NCBI GenBank assembly: GCA_937894055.1
Contig: CALDHQ010000505.1
Span: forward strand, 1-6,279
From: an uncultured Polymorphobacter sp.
GTDB taxonomy: Bacteria > Pseudomonadota > Alphaproteobacteria > Sphingomonadales > Sphingomonadaceae
Length of the DNA stretch: 6,279 nt
Direction of reading: 5' to 3'
The position numbers were made by a program, and so were the translations under genes. The notes below the pieces were generated by a model, which saw nothing but the letters and a program-made list of their open reading frames with translations, was not told the origin of the DNA and made no database searches. Positions 1-6,277 of this stretch are shown here, piece after piece (the first letter of the stretch is position 1; the number at the start of each line of letters is the position of its first letter).

Positions 1-2181
1 CGGCGTCGCGCTGCGGTAGATCGCGTCATAGTAGAGCTGGTCGGTGAGGTTGAGCAGGTTGGCCTGGACCTCGACCTTGGGGCTGAAGCGGTAGCGTGCG
101 GTGGCATCGAAGCGCCAATAGGCCGGCAGGTGGGCGGTGCCGGCGACCGTCGCGCCGCCGTAGCGCGTGCCGGTGTAGCCGACCTGGCCGCCGAAGGTGA
201 ACGCGTCGGTCAGCTGGTAGGTCGACAGCAGCGAGGCGCTGTGCGCGGGGATGTTGGGGAAGGGCTTGCCGACTTCAGCCGGGTTGGTCGCTTCGAGCAC
301 CTTGGCATCGAGATAGACATAGCCGCCGAACACCTGCCAGCGCGGCGTGATGTTGCCCGAAACGCCGATATCGATGCCCTGGACGCGCTGCTTGCCGGCG
401 AGCACCTGCAGCGTTGCGGTGACGGGGTCATTGACGCGGGCGTTGGTCTTGTTGGTGCGGAACAGCGCGCCGGTCAGCAGCAAATTGTTGTTCGCGACCT
501 GCCATTTGACCCCGGCTTCGAAGCTTTCATTCTGTTCGGGATCGAGGTTGGCGGTGGCAGCGCCGATGCCGCCGTAGCTGACGCCGCTGCCGTCGGTCTG
601 CTCGCCGCTGGGGTTCGATGACGTGCTCGCGGACAGATACAGCGTGCCCGCGGGCACCGGCTTGAACACCAGCCCGGCGTTCCAGTTGAGGAAGCTGCTG
701 TCATTGCCGAGGTCAAGCGTGCTGCCGTTGAGATTGCGCTGGTAGAAGCGCAGTTGATAGTTGTCGTAGCGGAGCCCGCCGCTGAGCTGCCACTTGGGCG
801 ACAGGTCGATGGTGTCGACGATATAGGCGGCCTTCGACACGACCTTGGTGTTGGCGGTGACACCCGACAGCGTACGCGCCAGCGGCCACGGCTGCGCCGG
901 GTTCGGCGTCCACAGATTCTGGAATACCGGCAGCGTCGGCACGATCGGCGCGCCGACAACTTCCGAGCTGGCGAACGCGAACGGCGCGTTGGTCGTGGTT
1001 TCGCGTGTCAGTTCCCAGCCGGTAACGAGCGCGTGGGTGACGCTGCCGGTGGCGAAGTCGAAGCGGAAATCGGTGGCGTTGGCATAGGTTTGCGCGTTGG
1101 CATTGCGGTTCTTGGGGTTGGCGCTGATGTACCAGTTCGCCGGATCGGGGTCGGTCGTCACCGGGCGCTCGGGGGCGGACGCGATATAGGCATTGAGGTT
1201 CGAGCCGTAGCGCAGCTTGCTGTCGACCTTGAAGACATCGCCGGCGCGGGCTTCGAATTTCAGCGTCGCGATATCGACATTGGTCGAGGCGAAATCGCGC
1301 GCGGTGACGCCGTAGAAATTGCCGCGCGGCACGTCGAACGGCTGCTGCGTGCGGCTGTCGAACGGCACGCCCCAGTCGGGCAGGCCTTCGGTGCTCAGGT
1401 GGTAATAGTCGGCGCCGAAGTCGATGTCTTCGGTGGGTTGCCAGCCGATGGCTGCCGCGACGCCCCAGCGCTGCGTCCAGACTTCGTCGCGGCCGGCGAC
1501 ATCGGCGTCATGGAACACGCCGTTGAGGCGGACTTGCACAGTCTGGCCGAGCGGTTGGTTGATGTCGGCGGTGATGCGTTTGGTATTGTCGGTGCCGAGC
1601 GTCGCTTCGAAGACTTCGAAGCCGGCCTTTTGCGGCGCCTTGGTGACGAAGCTGACGGTGCCGCCGGTGGTGCCGCGGCCGCCGTAGCTCGACGCCGGGC
1701 CCTTGACGATTTCGATCTGCTGGACGGCGAAGACTTCGCGGCTGGTGACGCCGGGGTCGCGCAGCCCGTCGATATAGACGTCGTTGCGCGCATCGAAGCC
1801 GCGGATGAAGATGCGGTCGCCGAACGCATTGCCGCCTTCGCCGGTGCCGAGCGTGATGCCGGGCTGGGTGCGGACGATTTCGCGGAAGGTCGTGGCGCCG
1901 AGGTCCTGGATGACCGCTTCGGGAATGACGGTGATGCTGCGCGGAATGTCGAGCAGCGGTGCAGTAAACTTGTCCGAGGCGAGGCGCTCGATCTTGTACG
2001 GCGCCTGCGCGTCGGCGAACGGATTGTCACCGCCGTTCTCGGCCAAAACGATGATGGGGTTGGCGGCATCGTCATAGCCCTCGTCCGCAGCCCACGCCGG
2101 ATGTTGCGCGAACAGCGCCGCCGCGATGGGCACGGCGCGCGCGGTCGAGCGCAGCGAAAGCGGGAGTCTGGTCGAGGTCAT
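1..2181 (-). CDS. TonB-dependent catecholate siderophore receptor, Fiu-like (C-terminus beyond window)
   Basis: Outer-membrane receptor that binds ferric siderophore and imports it using energy from TonB-ExbBD. The minus frame is open without a stop from the ATG at 2181 to the window edge (727 codons). Residues 1-31 form a signal peptide (hydrophobic core PIAAALFA, likely cut AWA|AD). A TonB-box-like stretch NPIIVLAEN follows at 41-49. The plug domain spans about 73-181, with DIPRSITVIPEAVIQDLG (78-95), IRGFDARNDVYIDGLRD (126-142) and QIEIVKGPASSYGGR (155-169). The rest is a beta-barrel; NESFEAGVKW (551-560) is a typical barrel signature. The frame ends in LYYDAIYRSATP, which in this family lies about 20-25 residues before the terminal aromatic beta-signal, so little is missing. 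An AGGA ribosome-binding site lies 6 nt upstream of the ATG. Assignment to the Fiu/BfrD type rests on remembered family motifs; the exact siderophore cannot be told. Iron (Fur) control is inferred from the upstream palindromes. Confidence 0.93.
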   Translation of the reverse strand, partial: MTSTRLPLSLRSTARAVPIAAALFAQHPAWAADEGYDDAANPIIVLAENGGDNPFADAQAPYKIERLASDKFTAPLLDIPRSITVIPEAVIQDLGATTFREIVRTQPGITLGTGEGGNAFGDRIFIRGFDARNDVYIDGLRDPGVTSREVFAVQQIEIVKGPASSYGGRGTTGGTVSFVTKAPQKAGFEVFEATLGTDNTKRITADINQPLGQTVQVRLNGVFHDADVAGRDEVWTQRWGVAAAIGWQPTEDIDFGADYYHLSTEGLPDWGVPFDSRTQQPFDVPRGNFYGVTARDFASTNVDIATLKFEARAGDVFKVDSKLRYGSNLNAYIASAPERPVTTDPDPANWYISANPKNRNANAQTYANATDFRFDFATGSVTHALVTGWELTRETTTNAPFAFASSEVVGAPIVPTLPVFQNLWTPNPAQPWPLARTLSGVTANTKVVSKAAYIVDTIDLSPKWQLSGGLRYDNYQLRFYQRNLNGSTLDLGNDSSFLNWNAGLVFKPVPAGTLYLSASTSSNPSGEQTDGSGVSYGGIGAATANLDPEQNESFEAGVKWQVANNNLLLTGALFRTNKTNARVNDPVTATLQVLAGKQRVQGIDIGVSGNITPRWQVFGGYVYLDAKVLEATNPAEVGKPFPNIPAHSASLLSTYQLTDAFTFGGQVGYTGTRYGGATVAGTAHLPAYWRFDATARYRFSPKVEVQANLLNLTDQLYYDAIYRSATP

Positions 2182-2187
2182 GGGCAA

Positions 2188-2219
2188 TCCTGTCGCGCCA
2201 GGAAGTGGCGTTGGCAGGA
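2188..2219 (-). promoter_or_regulatory. Leader hairpin that includes the receptor's ribosome-binding site
   Basis: Read on the minus strand, TCCTG (2219-2215) can pair with CAGGA (2192-2188). Inside it CGCCA (2210-2206) pairs with TGGCG (2200-2196) around a 5-nt CTTCC loop. The 3' arm of the outer stem contains AGGA (2191-2188), the Shine-Dalgarno sequence 6 nt before the receptor ATG. The pairing is seen directly. That it holds back translation is an inference. Confidence 0.5.
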
Positions 2220-2226
2220 CTGCTAA

Positions 2227-2241
2227 TGCGAGTCGTTATTA
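2227..2241 (-). promoter_or_regulatory. Candidate Fur box, proximal site
   Basis: The plus-strand sequence TGCGAGTCGTTATTA centres on 2234. It matches the classical 7-1-7 Fur pattern TGAGAATNATTCTCA at 9 of 14 defined positions, and lies about 53 nt upstream of the receptor start in an unusually AT-rich stretch. Fur control is usual for siderophore receptors. The site itself is imperfect and predicted by eye. Confidence 0.4.
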
Positions 2242-2253
2242 ATTACAACGGTT

Positions 2254-2272
2254 ATTGAGAAGTTATCGCAAT
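2254..2272 (-). promoter_or_regulatory. Candidate Fur box, distal site, with inverted repeat
   Basis: ATTGAGAAGTTATCGCAAT is an imperfect 9-1-9 palindrome in which the outer ATTG/CAAT and the inner GA/TC pairs match. Its core TGAGAAGTTATCGCA agrees with the Fur pattern TGAGAATNATTCTCA at 10 of 14 defined positions. Its centre is 29 bp, just under three helical turns, from the proximal site, which would suit two dimers over one promoter. On the minus strand TTGCGA (2271-2266) could serve as a -35 element, but no clear -10 is seen at the right distance. Confidence 0.4.
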
Positions 2273-2291
2273 AAGGTGTGCGACCTGCGGT

Positions 2292-2372
2292 TCAGATGAC
2301 GTTGAACAGCAGCAAGCCGATGACGATGATCCCCGGAACCCCGAGCAGCCACAAGATCAGGCCCTTGCCCAT
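2292..2372 (-). CDS. Tiny hydrophobic membrane peptide (26 aa)
   Basis: An ATG at 2372 opens 26 codons ending in TGA at 2294-2292. The start is supported by GAGGAAA (2383-2377), which places AGGA 6 nt before the ATG, the best ribosome-binding site in the window. The peptide starts MGKGLILWLLGVPG and ends LLLFNVI. After the single Lys it is wholly uncharged and hydrophobic, enough for one membrane-spanning helix with a Gly-Pro-Gly kink near residues 11-14. I recall similar unnamed short proteins starting MGKG in Proteobacteria but know no established function. It lies between gyrA (divergent) and the receptor (same strand, 110 bp further on), so it could be independent or share a transcript with the receptor. 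Many gene callers would miss it because of its length. Confidence 0.72.
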   Translation of the reverse strand: MGKGLILWLLGVPGIIVIGLLLFNVI

Positions 2373-2376
2373 AAAA

Positions 2377-2383
2377 TTTCCTC
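2377..2383 (-). promoter_or_regulatory. Ribosome-binding site of the 26-aa peptide
   Basis: The minus strand reads GAGGAAATTTTATG. The purine run GAGGAAA is followed by a short AT-rich spacer and the ATG, which is near-ideal Shine-Dalgarno geometry. It is the main argument that this very short frame is translated. Confidence 0.65.
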
Positions 2384-2421
2384 GCTGGTTGCGTTGTCGA
2401 TGACCGTTTCAACGCAATCCC

Positions 2422-2443
2422 GGCCGCGAGGTTCCCTCCGGCC
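2422..2443. repeat. Strong inverted repeat in the gyrA upstream region
   Basis: GGCCG-c-GAGG, loop TTC, CCTC-CGGCC: nine base pairs with one bulged C. It lies about 104 bp upstream of gyrA and about 50 bp upstream of the 26-aa peptide start, so it would be in the 5' leader of either transcript. No U-run directly follows on either strand, so it is not a typical intrinsic terminator. Its role is unknown. Confidence 0.5.
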
Positions 2444-2546
2444 CCGGTTTTGTGCAGCAAAAGCGCGGAAAAACTGGCGTTTTGCGGGCAAACCCCCTAG
2501 AAGCGGAGGCTCGATATCTGCCTGAACGTCAAGGTTAAATAGTCTC

Positions 2547-5315
2547 ATGGATTCAACGACATCGCAGCTTCCGGGCGAGCCCGACATCAAGCCGGTCTCG
2601 ATCGTCAAGGAAATGCGTGTCAGCTTCCTCGACTATGCGATGAGCGTCATCGTCGCGCGCGCGCTGCCCGATGTCCGCGACGGGCTGAAGCCGGTGCACC
2701 GCCGCATCCTGTGGGGCGCGCATGAAAGCGGCTTCGTCGCCGGCAAACCCTACCGCAAATCGGCGCGTATCGTCGGTGAAGTCATGGGTAAGTATCACCC
2801 GCACGGCGACAGCTCGATCTACGAAGCTCTGGTCCGCATGGCGCAGGACTGGTCGATGCGGTTGCCGCTGGTTGACGGCCAGGGCAACTTCGGGTCGATG
2901 GATCCCGACAAGGCCGCCGCCATGCGCTACACCGAAGCGCGGCTGGCCAAGGTGGCGAACGAGCTGCTCGACGATATCGACAAGGATACCGTCGATTTCA
3001 TCGACAACTATGACGGTTCGGAATCCGAACCCTCGGTGTTGCTGGCGCGCTATCCCAACCTGCTGGTCAACGGCGCCGGCGGTATCGCGGTCGGCATGGC
3101 GACCAACATTCCGCCGCACAACCTCGGCGAAGTCATCGACGCCTGCCGCGCCTATCTCGACAATCCGGCGATCACCATCGACGAGCTGATGGTGCATTTG
3201 CCGGCGCCCGATTTCCCCACCGGCGCCATCCTCGTCGGCACCACCGGCTTGCGCAGCGCCTATCACACCGGCCGCGGCAGCATCATCATGCGCGCCCGCG
3301 CCATCGTCGAGGAAGGTCGCGGCGACCGGCGCTCGATCGTGCTCACCGAAATCCCGTACCAGCTCGGCAAGAACAGCCTGGTCGAAAAGCTCGCCGAAGC
3401 CGTCAAGGACAAGCGCATCGAAGGCGTCAGCGACATCCGCGACGAATCGAGCCGCGAAGGCGTGCGCGTCGTGCTCGATTTGAAGCGCGATGCGGTGTCG
3501 GACGTCGTGCTCAACCAGATCTATCGCCACACGCCGGCGCAATCATCGTTCGCGATCAACATGCTGGCGATTCGCGGTGGCCGCCCCGAATTGCTCAACC
3601 TCAAGGACGTCATCGAGGCGTTCATCAAGTTCCGCGAAGAGGTCATCACGCGGCGCTCGAAGTTCGAGCTCGGCAAGGCGCGCGAACGCGCCCACATCCT
3701 GCTCGGGCTGATGATTGCTGTCGCCAATCTCGACGAAGTCGTGGCGATGATCCGGGCCTCGGCCACGCCGGTCATCGCGCGCGAAGCGCTGATGGCGCGC
3801 GAGTGGCCGATGGGCGAAATCCGCCCTTATCTCGGCCTCGTCGATGCGACTGCGACGCTGGCGATCGGCGATGCCGACTATGCCGACACCTATCGGCTGA
3901 GCGAAGTCCAGGTCCGCGCGATTCTCGACCTGCGGCTGCAGAAGCTCACCGCGCTGGGCCGCGAGGAAATCTCCGACGAGCTCAAGGAACTCGCGGCGCA
4001 GATTGCCGACCTGCTCGACATTCTCGGTGACCGCGCGCGGCTGTATGCCGTGCTACGCGCCGAGTTGGAGGCCGTCAGCGACCAGTTCGCCACCAAGCGC
4101 CGCACCGAGATCGTCGTCGCCGGCGATGACATCGATGACGAAGACCTGATCGCCCGCGAGGAGATGGTCGTGACGGTCACGATGACCGGCTACATCAAGC
4201 GCGTCGCGCTGTCCGAATATCGCGCGCAGCACCGCGGCGGCAAGGGCCGGTCGGGGATGTCGACCAAGGACGAGGACGTCGTCACCAACCTGTTCGTGGC
4301 GATGACGCACACGCCGGTGTTGTTCTTCTCGAGCGCCGGCAAGGTCTACCGGCTCAAGGTCTGGAAGCTGCCGCTGAGCAGCCCGCAGGCCAAGGGCCGC
4401 TTCATGAAGCAGCTGCTGCCGCTGGCCGACGACGAGACCATCACCACGGTGCTGCCGCTGCCCGAGGACGAGTCCGAATGGGGCCGCCTGCACGTCATGT
4501 TCGCCACCGCGCATGGCTCGGTGCGGCGCAACTCGATGGATGCGTTCACCAACATCCAGTCGAACGGCAAGCTGGCGATCCGTTTCGAGGAAGGCGACGC
4601 CGACCGGCTGATCGCCGTCGCGCTATGCGAGGAAGGCGACGACGTGTTCCTCGCGGCGCGCAGCCGCAAGGCGATCCGCTTTGCCGTCGATGACGTGCGC
4701 GAGTTCCAGAGCCGGACCTCGACCGGCGTGCGCGGCATGTCGCTGGGCAAGGGTGACGAAGTCATCTCGATGTCGATCCTCAAGCGCTTCGAGGCGACGC
4801 CGCAGGAGCGCGAGGATTACCTGAAGGCCGCCGCGTGGAAGGAAGGCGAGGGCGAGCGCGTGCTGTCGGAAACCCGCCAGGCGCAGTTTGCCGCCGCCGA
4901 AGAGTTCATCCTGACGATCACCGCCAACGGCTTCGGCAAGCGGTCGAGCGCCTATGAATATCGCCAGTCGGGGCGCGGCGGGCAGGGCATCGCCAACATC
5001 GCCGATTCGGAACGCAACGGGCCGGTGGTCGCGAGCTTCCCGGCGACCGATGCCGACCAGCTGATGCTCGTCACCGACCAGGGCAAGCTGATCCGCATCC
5101 GCTGCGACCAGATCCGCATCATGGGCCGCGGCGCGCAGGGCGTGAAGCTGTTCACGGTCGCCGACGAGGAGCATGTCGTGTCGGCCGCGAAGATCACCGA
5201 TGACGAGTCGGAAGATGACGCGGCGGACGACGGCACGTTGATCGAAGGCACGGTTATCGACGGCACGGTGATTGACGGTGACGGCGACGTCAGCGCGCCG
5301 GACCCGACCGAATAG
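2547..5315 (+). CDS. gyrA: DNA gyrase subunit A
   Basis: Breakage-reunion subunit of the cytoplasmic A2B2 gyrase, which introduces negative supercoils using ATP. It has 922 residues, slightly longer than E. coli GyrA (875). The winged-helix/tower part begins at about residue 26 ([32 protein letters not shown]). AAMRYTE carries the catalytic Tyr128 with Arg127, and Ile180 in [15 protein letters not shown] is the DNA-intercalating residue. In the [17 protein letters not shown] has Ser89 and Glu93 at E. coli positions 83 and 87. The six-bladed C-terminal pinwheel runs from about 538 to 880. Its GyrA box reads QHRGGKG (561-567) where QRRGGKG is usual. The tail is acidic. The ATG fits the family N-terminus, though only a weak AAGG (2531-2534) lies upstream, 12 nt away. 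The 3' end overlaps the convergent yhhN-like gene by 26 bp. Presence of the GyrA box separates it from ParC. Confidence 0.98.
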   Translation: MDSTTSQLPGEPDIKPVSIVKEMRVSFLDYAMSVIVARALPDVRDGLKPVHRRILWGAHESGFVAGKPYRKSARIVGEVMGKYHPHGDSSIYEALVRMAQDWSMRLPLVDGQGNFGSMDPDKAAAMRYTEARLAKVANELLDDIDKDTVDFIDNYDGSESEPSVLLARYPNLLVNGAGGIAVGMATNIPPHNLGEVIDACRAYLDNPAITIDELMVHLPAPDFPTGAILVGTTGLRSAYHTGRGSIIMRARAIVEEGRGDRRSIVLTEIPYQLGKNSLVEKLAEAVKDKRIEGVSDIRDESSREGVRVVLDLKRDAVSDVVLNQIYRHTPAQSSFAINMLAIRGGRPELLNLKDVIEAFIKFREEVITRRSKFELGKARERAHILLGLMIAVANLDEVVAMIRASATPVIAREALMAREWPMGEIRPYLGLVDATATLAIGDADYADTYRLSEVQVRAILDLRLQKLTALGREEISDELKELAAQIADLLDILGDRARLYAVLRAELEAVSDQFATKRRTEIVVAGDDIDDEDLIAREEMVVTVTMTGYIKRVALSEYRAQHRGGKGRSGMSTKDEDVVTNLFVAMTHTPVLFFSSAGKVYRLKVWKLPLSSPQAKGRFMKQLLPLADDETITTVLPLPEDESEWGRLHVMFATAHGSVRRNSMDAFTNIQSNGKLAIRFEEGDADRLIAVALCEEGDDVFLAARSRKAIRFAVDDVREFQSRTSTGVRGMSLGKGDEVISMSILKRFEATPQEREDYLKAAAWKEGEGERVLSETRQAQFAAAEEFILTITANGFGKRSSAYEYRQSGRGGQGIANIADSERNGPVVASFPATDADQLMLVTDQGKLIRIRCDQIRIMGRGAQGVKLFTVADEEHVVSAAKITDDESEDDAADDGTLIEGTVIDGTVIDGDGDVSAPDPTE
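5232..5276 (+). repeat. Three tandem 15-bp units in the gyrA 3' end
   Basis: GGCACGTTGATCGAA, GGCACGGTTATCGAC and GGCACGGTGATTGAC encode [15 protein letters not shown] (residues 896-910) in the acidic tail. Differences fall mostly at third codon positions, so the repeat is not a very recent copy. The tail is the least conserved part of GyrA; in E. coli an acidic tail is reported to tune supercoiling activity. Confidence 0.85.
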
Positions 5316-5574
5316 CCTTGGCGACAAACCAGAAGATCAGGAACTGGCCGAAGTAATAGAGCCACCAGATCGCCAGACCCAGCGCCAGGCCTGATTCCGG
5401 CTGCTGCATACGCACGGCGATCAGCGCGTCGGAGACGAGGAACATCAGCGCGCCGAGCGGTACGCGGCGGTCGAAGCGGCTGGCGAACGCTGCCGCCGTC
5501 ATGCCGGTGAGCAGCAGCGCGACCATCGGCACGTCGGTGAGCTTGGCGGCAATCGCACGGCCGATCGCACGCAT
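5290..5574 (-). pseudogene. YhhN-family membrane protein (lysoplasmalogenase-like), C-terminal half only
   Basis: The minus frame ending in TGA at 5292-5290 reads as the last ~90 residues of a YhhN/TMEM86-family integral membrane protein; characterised members hydrolyse the vinyl-ether bond of lysoplasmalogens. Visible hydrophobic segments are VPMVALLLTGMTAAAF, then VPLGALMFLVSDALIAV (the family's conserved G-A-L-x-F-x-x-S-D signature), then LAIWWLYYFGQFLIFWFV. Family members are about 200-230 aa, so the N-terminal half is missing. Upstream of about 5570 the frame stays open, but its residues are the antisense of an RcnB-type gene and then a wrong frame of an enoyl-CoA hydratase, so the apparent 229-aa protein (5290-5979) is false. 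The gene converges on gyrA with a 26-bp overlap, which suggests this piece is native to the gyrA contig. The exact break is uncertain (about 5555-5580). Confidence 0.72.
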
Positions 5575-5814
5575 CGCGACAGCGATCGTGACGGTCGTTC
5601 CGACAGCCGCGAATGGAACCGCGACCGCGACCGTGACGGTCGGCCCGACCAGTACGACCGCTACGACAACCGCCGCGGCGGCTACGGGTACGGCTACGAC
5701 CGCCACTATCGCGGCGGCCACAGCGTCTGGCGTGAGGGCCAGCGCTATCCCTACTACGGCCGCAGCGGCTACGTGATCTCGGACTACCGGGCGTATCGCC
5801 TGCCGCCGCGATGA
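5575..5814 (+). pseudogene. RcnB-family periplasmic protein fragment
   Basis: The plus frame with codons at 5575, 5578 and so on reads an Arg/Asp-rich stretch (RDSDRDGRSD, NRDRDRDGRPD), a Tyr/Gly-rich linker (RRGGYGYGYDRHYRGG), then WREGQRYPYYGRSGYVISDY and RAYRLPP. This is the pattern of RcnB-type proteins: a signal peptide, a charged low-complexity region, and a C-terminal domain with W-x-x-G-Q-x-x-P and Y-x-[IV]-x-D-Y-x-x-Y-x-L-P-P-P. E. coli RcnB is periplasmic and modulates nickel/cobalt efflux. Here the signal peptide is absent and the frame stops straight after LPPR, where the family normally continues with P-P-x-G-Y-x-W. Both ends are therefore cut. The final CGA TGA comes from the antisense of the next fragment. 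Such proteins are common in sphingomonads, so the source could be the same genome at another locus. Confidence 0.62.
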
Positions 5815-6109
5815 CCGGCAGCGGACATTCCACGATGGCGCGCAGCAGCGCGGCCAACTCACGTGTGCGGGCCGCCATGGCTTTTCGCGGATCGGCGTCA
5901 GTCGCTTCCGTGAGGTCCGCACCGGCGCAGAAGGTGCCGCCGGTGTGGCCCAACACGATCGCTCGAACGGCCGGATCATCAGTTGCCCGGCGCAACCCCG
6001 TGTGCAGCTGCTCCACCAGAGCTGATGACAGGGCGTTGCGGTTGTGCGGGGAGTCCAGCGTCAGCCGCGCCACAGGGCCGTTGACGGCGTAGGAAACCAG
6101 GTCGGTCAC
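5804..6109 (-). pseudogene. Enoyl-CoA hydratase/isomerase family protein, N-terminal ~102 codons
   Basis: Crotonase-superfamily enzyme that would act on enoyl-CoA in fatty-acid or branched-chain acid breakdown. The likely start is GTG at 6109 (VTDLVSYAVNGPVARLTLDS). It continues with SPHNRNALSSALVEQL, the first oxyanion-hole region HTGGTFCAGADL, and ends in CPLPVIAA at about 5804. The family then expects V-D-G-x-x-x-G-G-G or a variant (second oxyanion hole), but here the sequence switches to the antisense of the RcnB-type fragment. About 60% of a normal ~255-aa enzyme is missing, including the rest of the active site. The wording, especially SPHNRNALS and HTGGTFCAGADL, reminds me of actinobacterial homologues such as mycobacterial EchA proteins. 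The start lies one nucleotide after a TGA stop, as expected in a tightly packed operon. Confidence 0.75.
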
Positions 6110-6110
6110 G

Positions 6111-6212
6111 TCAGTACGACCTGGGCAGGCCGAGCGAGGTCTGGGCGCTCGCGCCCAGTGCAACGCCGGCCAGCAGGGCCAGGGCAGTGGCTTGCAGTCG
6201 GCGGCCCATCAT
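6111..6212 (-). CDS. Short hybrid frame: signal peptide joined to an apparent acyl-CoA dehydrogenase tail
   Basis: A 33-codon frame starts at ATG 6212 and stops with TGA at 6113-6111. Residues 1-23 are a clear signal peptide (MMGRRLQATALALLAGVALG, cut ASA|Q). The last residues, LGLPRSY, look like the C-terminus of an actinobacterial acyl-CoA dehydrogenase, and their TGA lies 1 nt before the enoyl-CoA hydratase GTG. I read it as two unrelated genes joined in frame by chance somewhere between about 6115 and 6150. The signal-peptide part is the true start of a secreted protein whose remainder is lost. Its ATG overlaps the upstream stop as ATGA. The FadE assignment is a weak inference from a few residues. 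Confidence 0.45.
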   Translation of the reverse strand: MMGRRLQATALALLAGVALGASAQTSLGLPRSY

Positions 6213-6277
6213 GCGGCTCCCGCGCCGCTGCGGCGCCGTGCGATGGCGCCGATCAGGCCCAGGCCTGCCAGCATCAG
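6209..6277 (-). CDS. PEP-CTERM sorting-signal tail of an exported protein (C-terminus only)
   Basis: The minus frame from the window edge reads LMLAGLGLIGAIARRRSG and then AGAA before TGA at 6211-6209. This is the hydrophobic helix plus Arg cluster of a PEP-CTERM signal, recognised by exosortase (EpsH/XrtA-type) for anchoring or processing of exopolysaccharide-associated proteins. The PEP motif itself would lie just past the window edge. The LMLAGLGLIG-ARRR form is typical of Burkholderiales as I recall it; sphingomonad tails usually read W-A-M-M-I-x-G-F-G. The stop overlaps the following ATG by four bases (ATGA), so the two were probably neighbours in their source genome. Confidence 0.6.
   Translation of the reverse strand: MMLAGLGLIGAIARRRSGAGAA

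Noticed and set aside
754..2226. 490-codon open frame on the plus strand
   Set aside because: It is antisense to the receptor, is rich in Arg/Gly/Ala/Asp/Val, resembles no family and covers the receptor's own start and leader. It is a typical shadow of high-GC coding DNA.
2504..2509. CGGAGG, a strong Shine-Dalgarno-like sequence 37 bp before gyrA
   Set aside because: No ATG, GTG or TTG follows at a usable distance, and the CTG codons there are not in the gyrA frame. Probably chance, or part of the leader.
2553..3542. 329-codon open frame on the minus strand within gyrA
   Set aside because: The composition is that of reversed gyrA codons (repeated Asp/Val/Ala/Arg/His), without any recognisable motif. 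gyrA itself is certain here.
4623..5327. 234-codon open frame on the minus strand over the gyrA 3' end
   Set aside because: Antisense shadow of gyrA. It shows no domain pattern and conflicts with the clear YhhN C-terminus in another frame.
4952..6163. 403-codon minus frame that starts upstream of the hydratase and runs into gyrA antisense
   Set aside because: Only the part 6109-5804 matches a protein family. The rest crosses the RcnB and YhhN pieces in meaningless frames, so it is not a genuine fusion protein.
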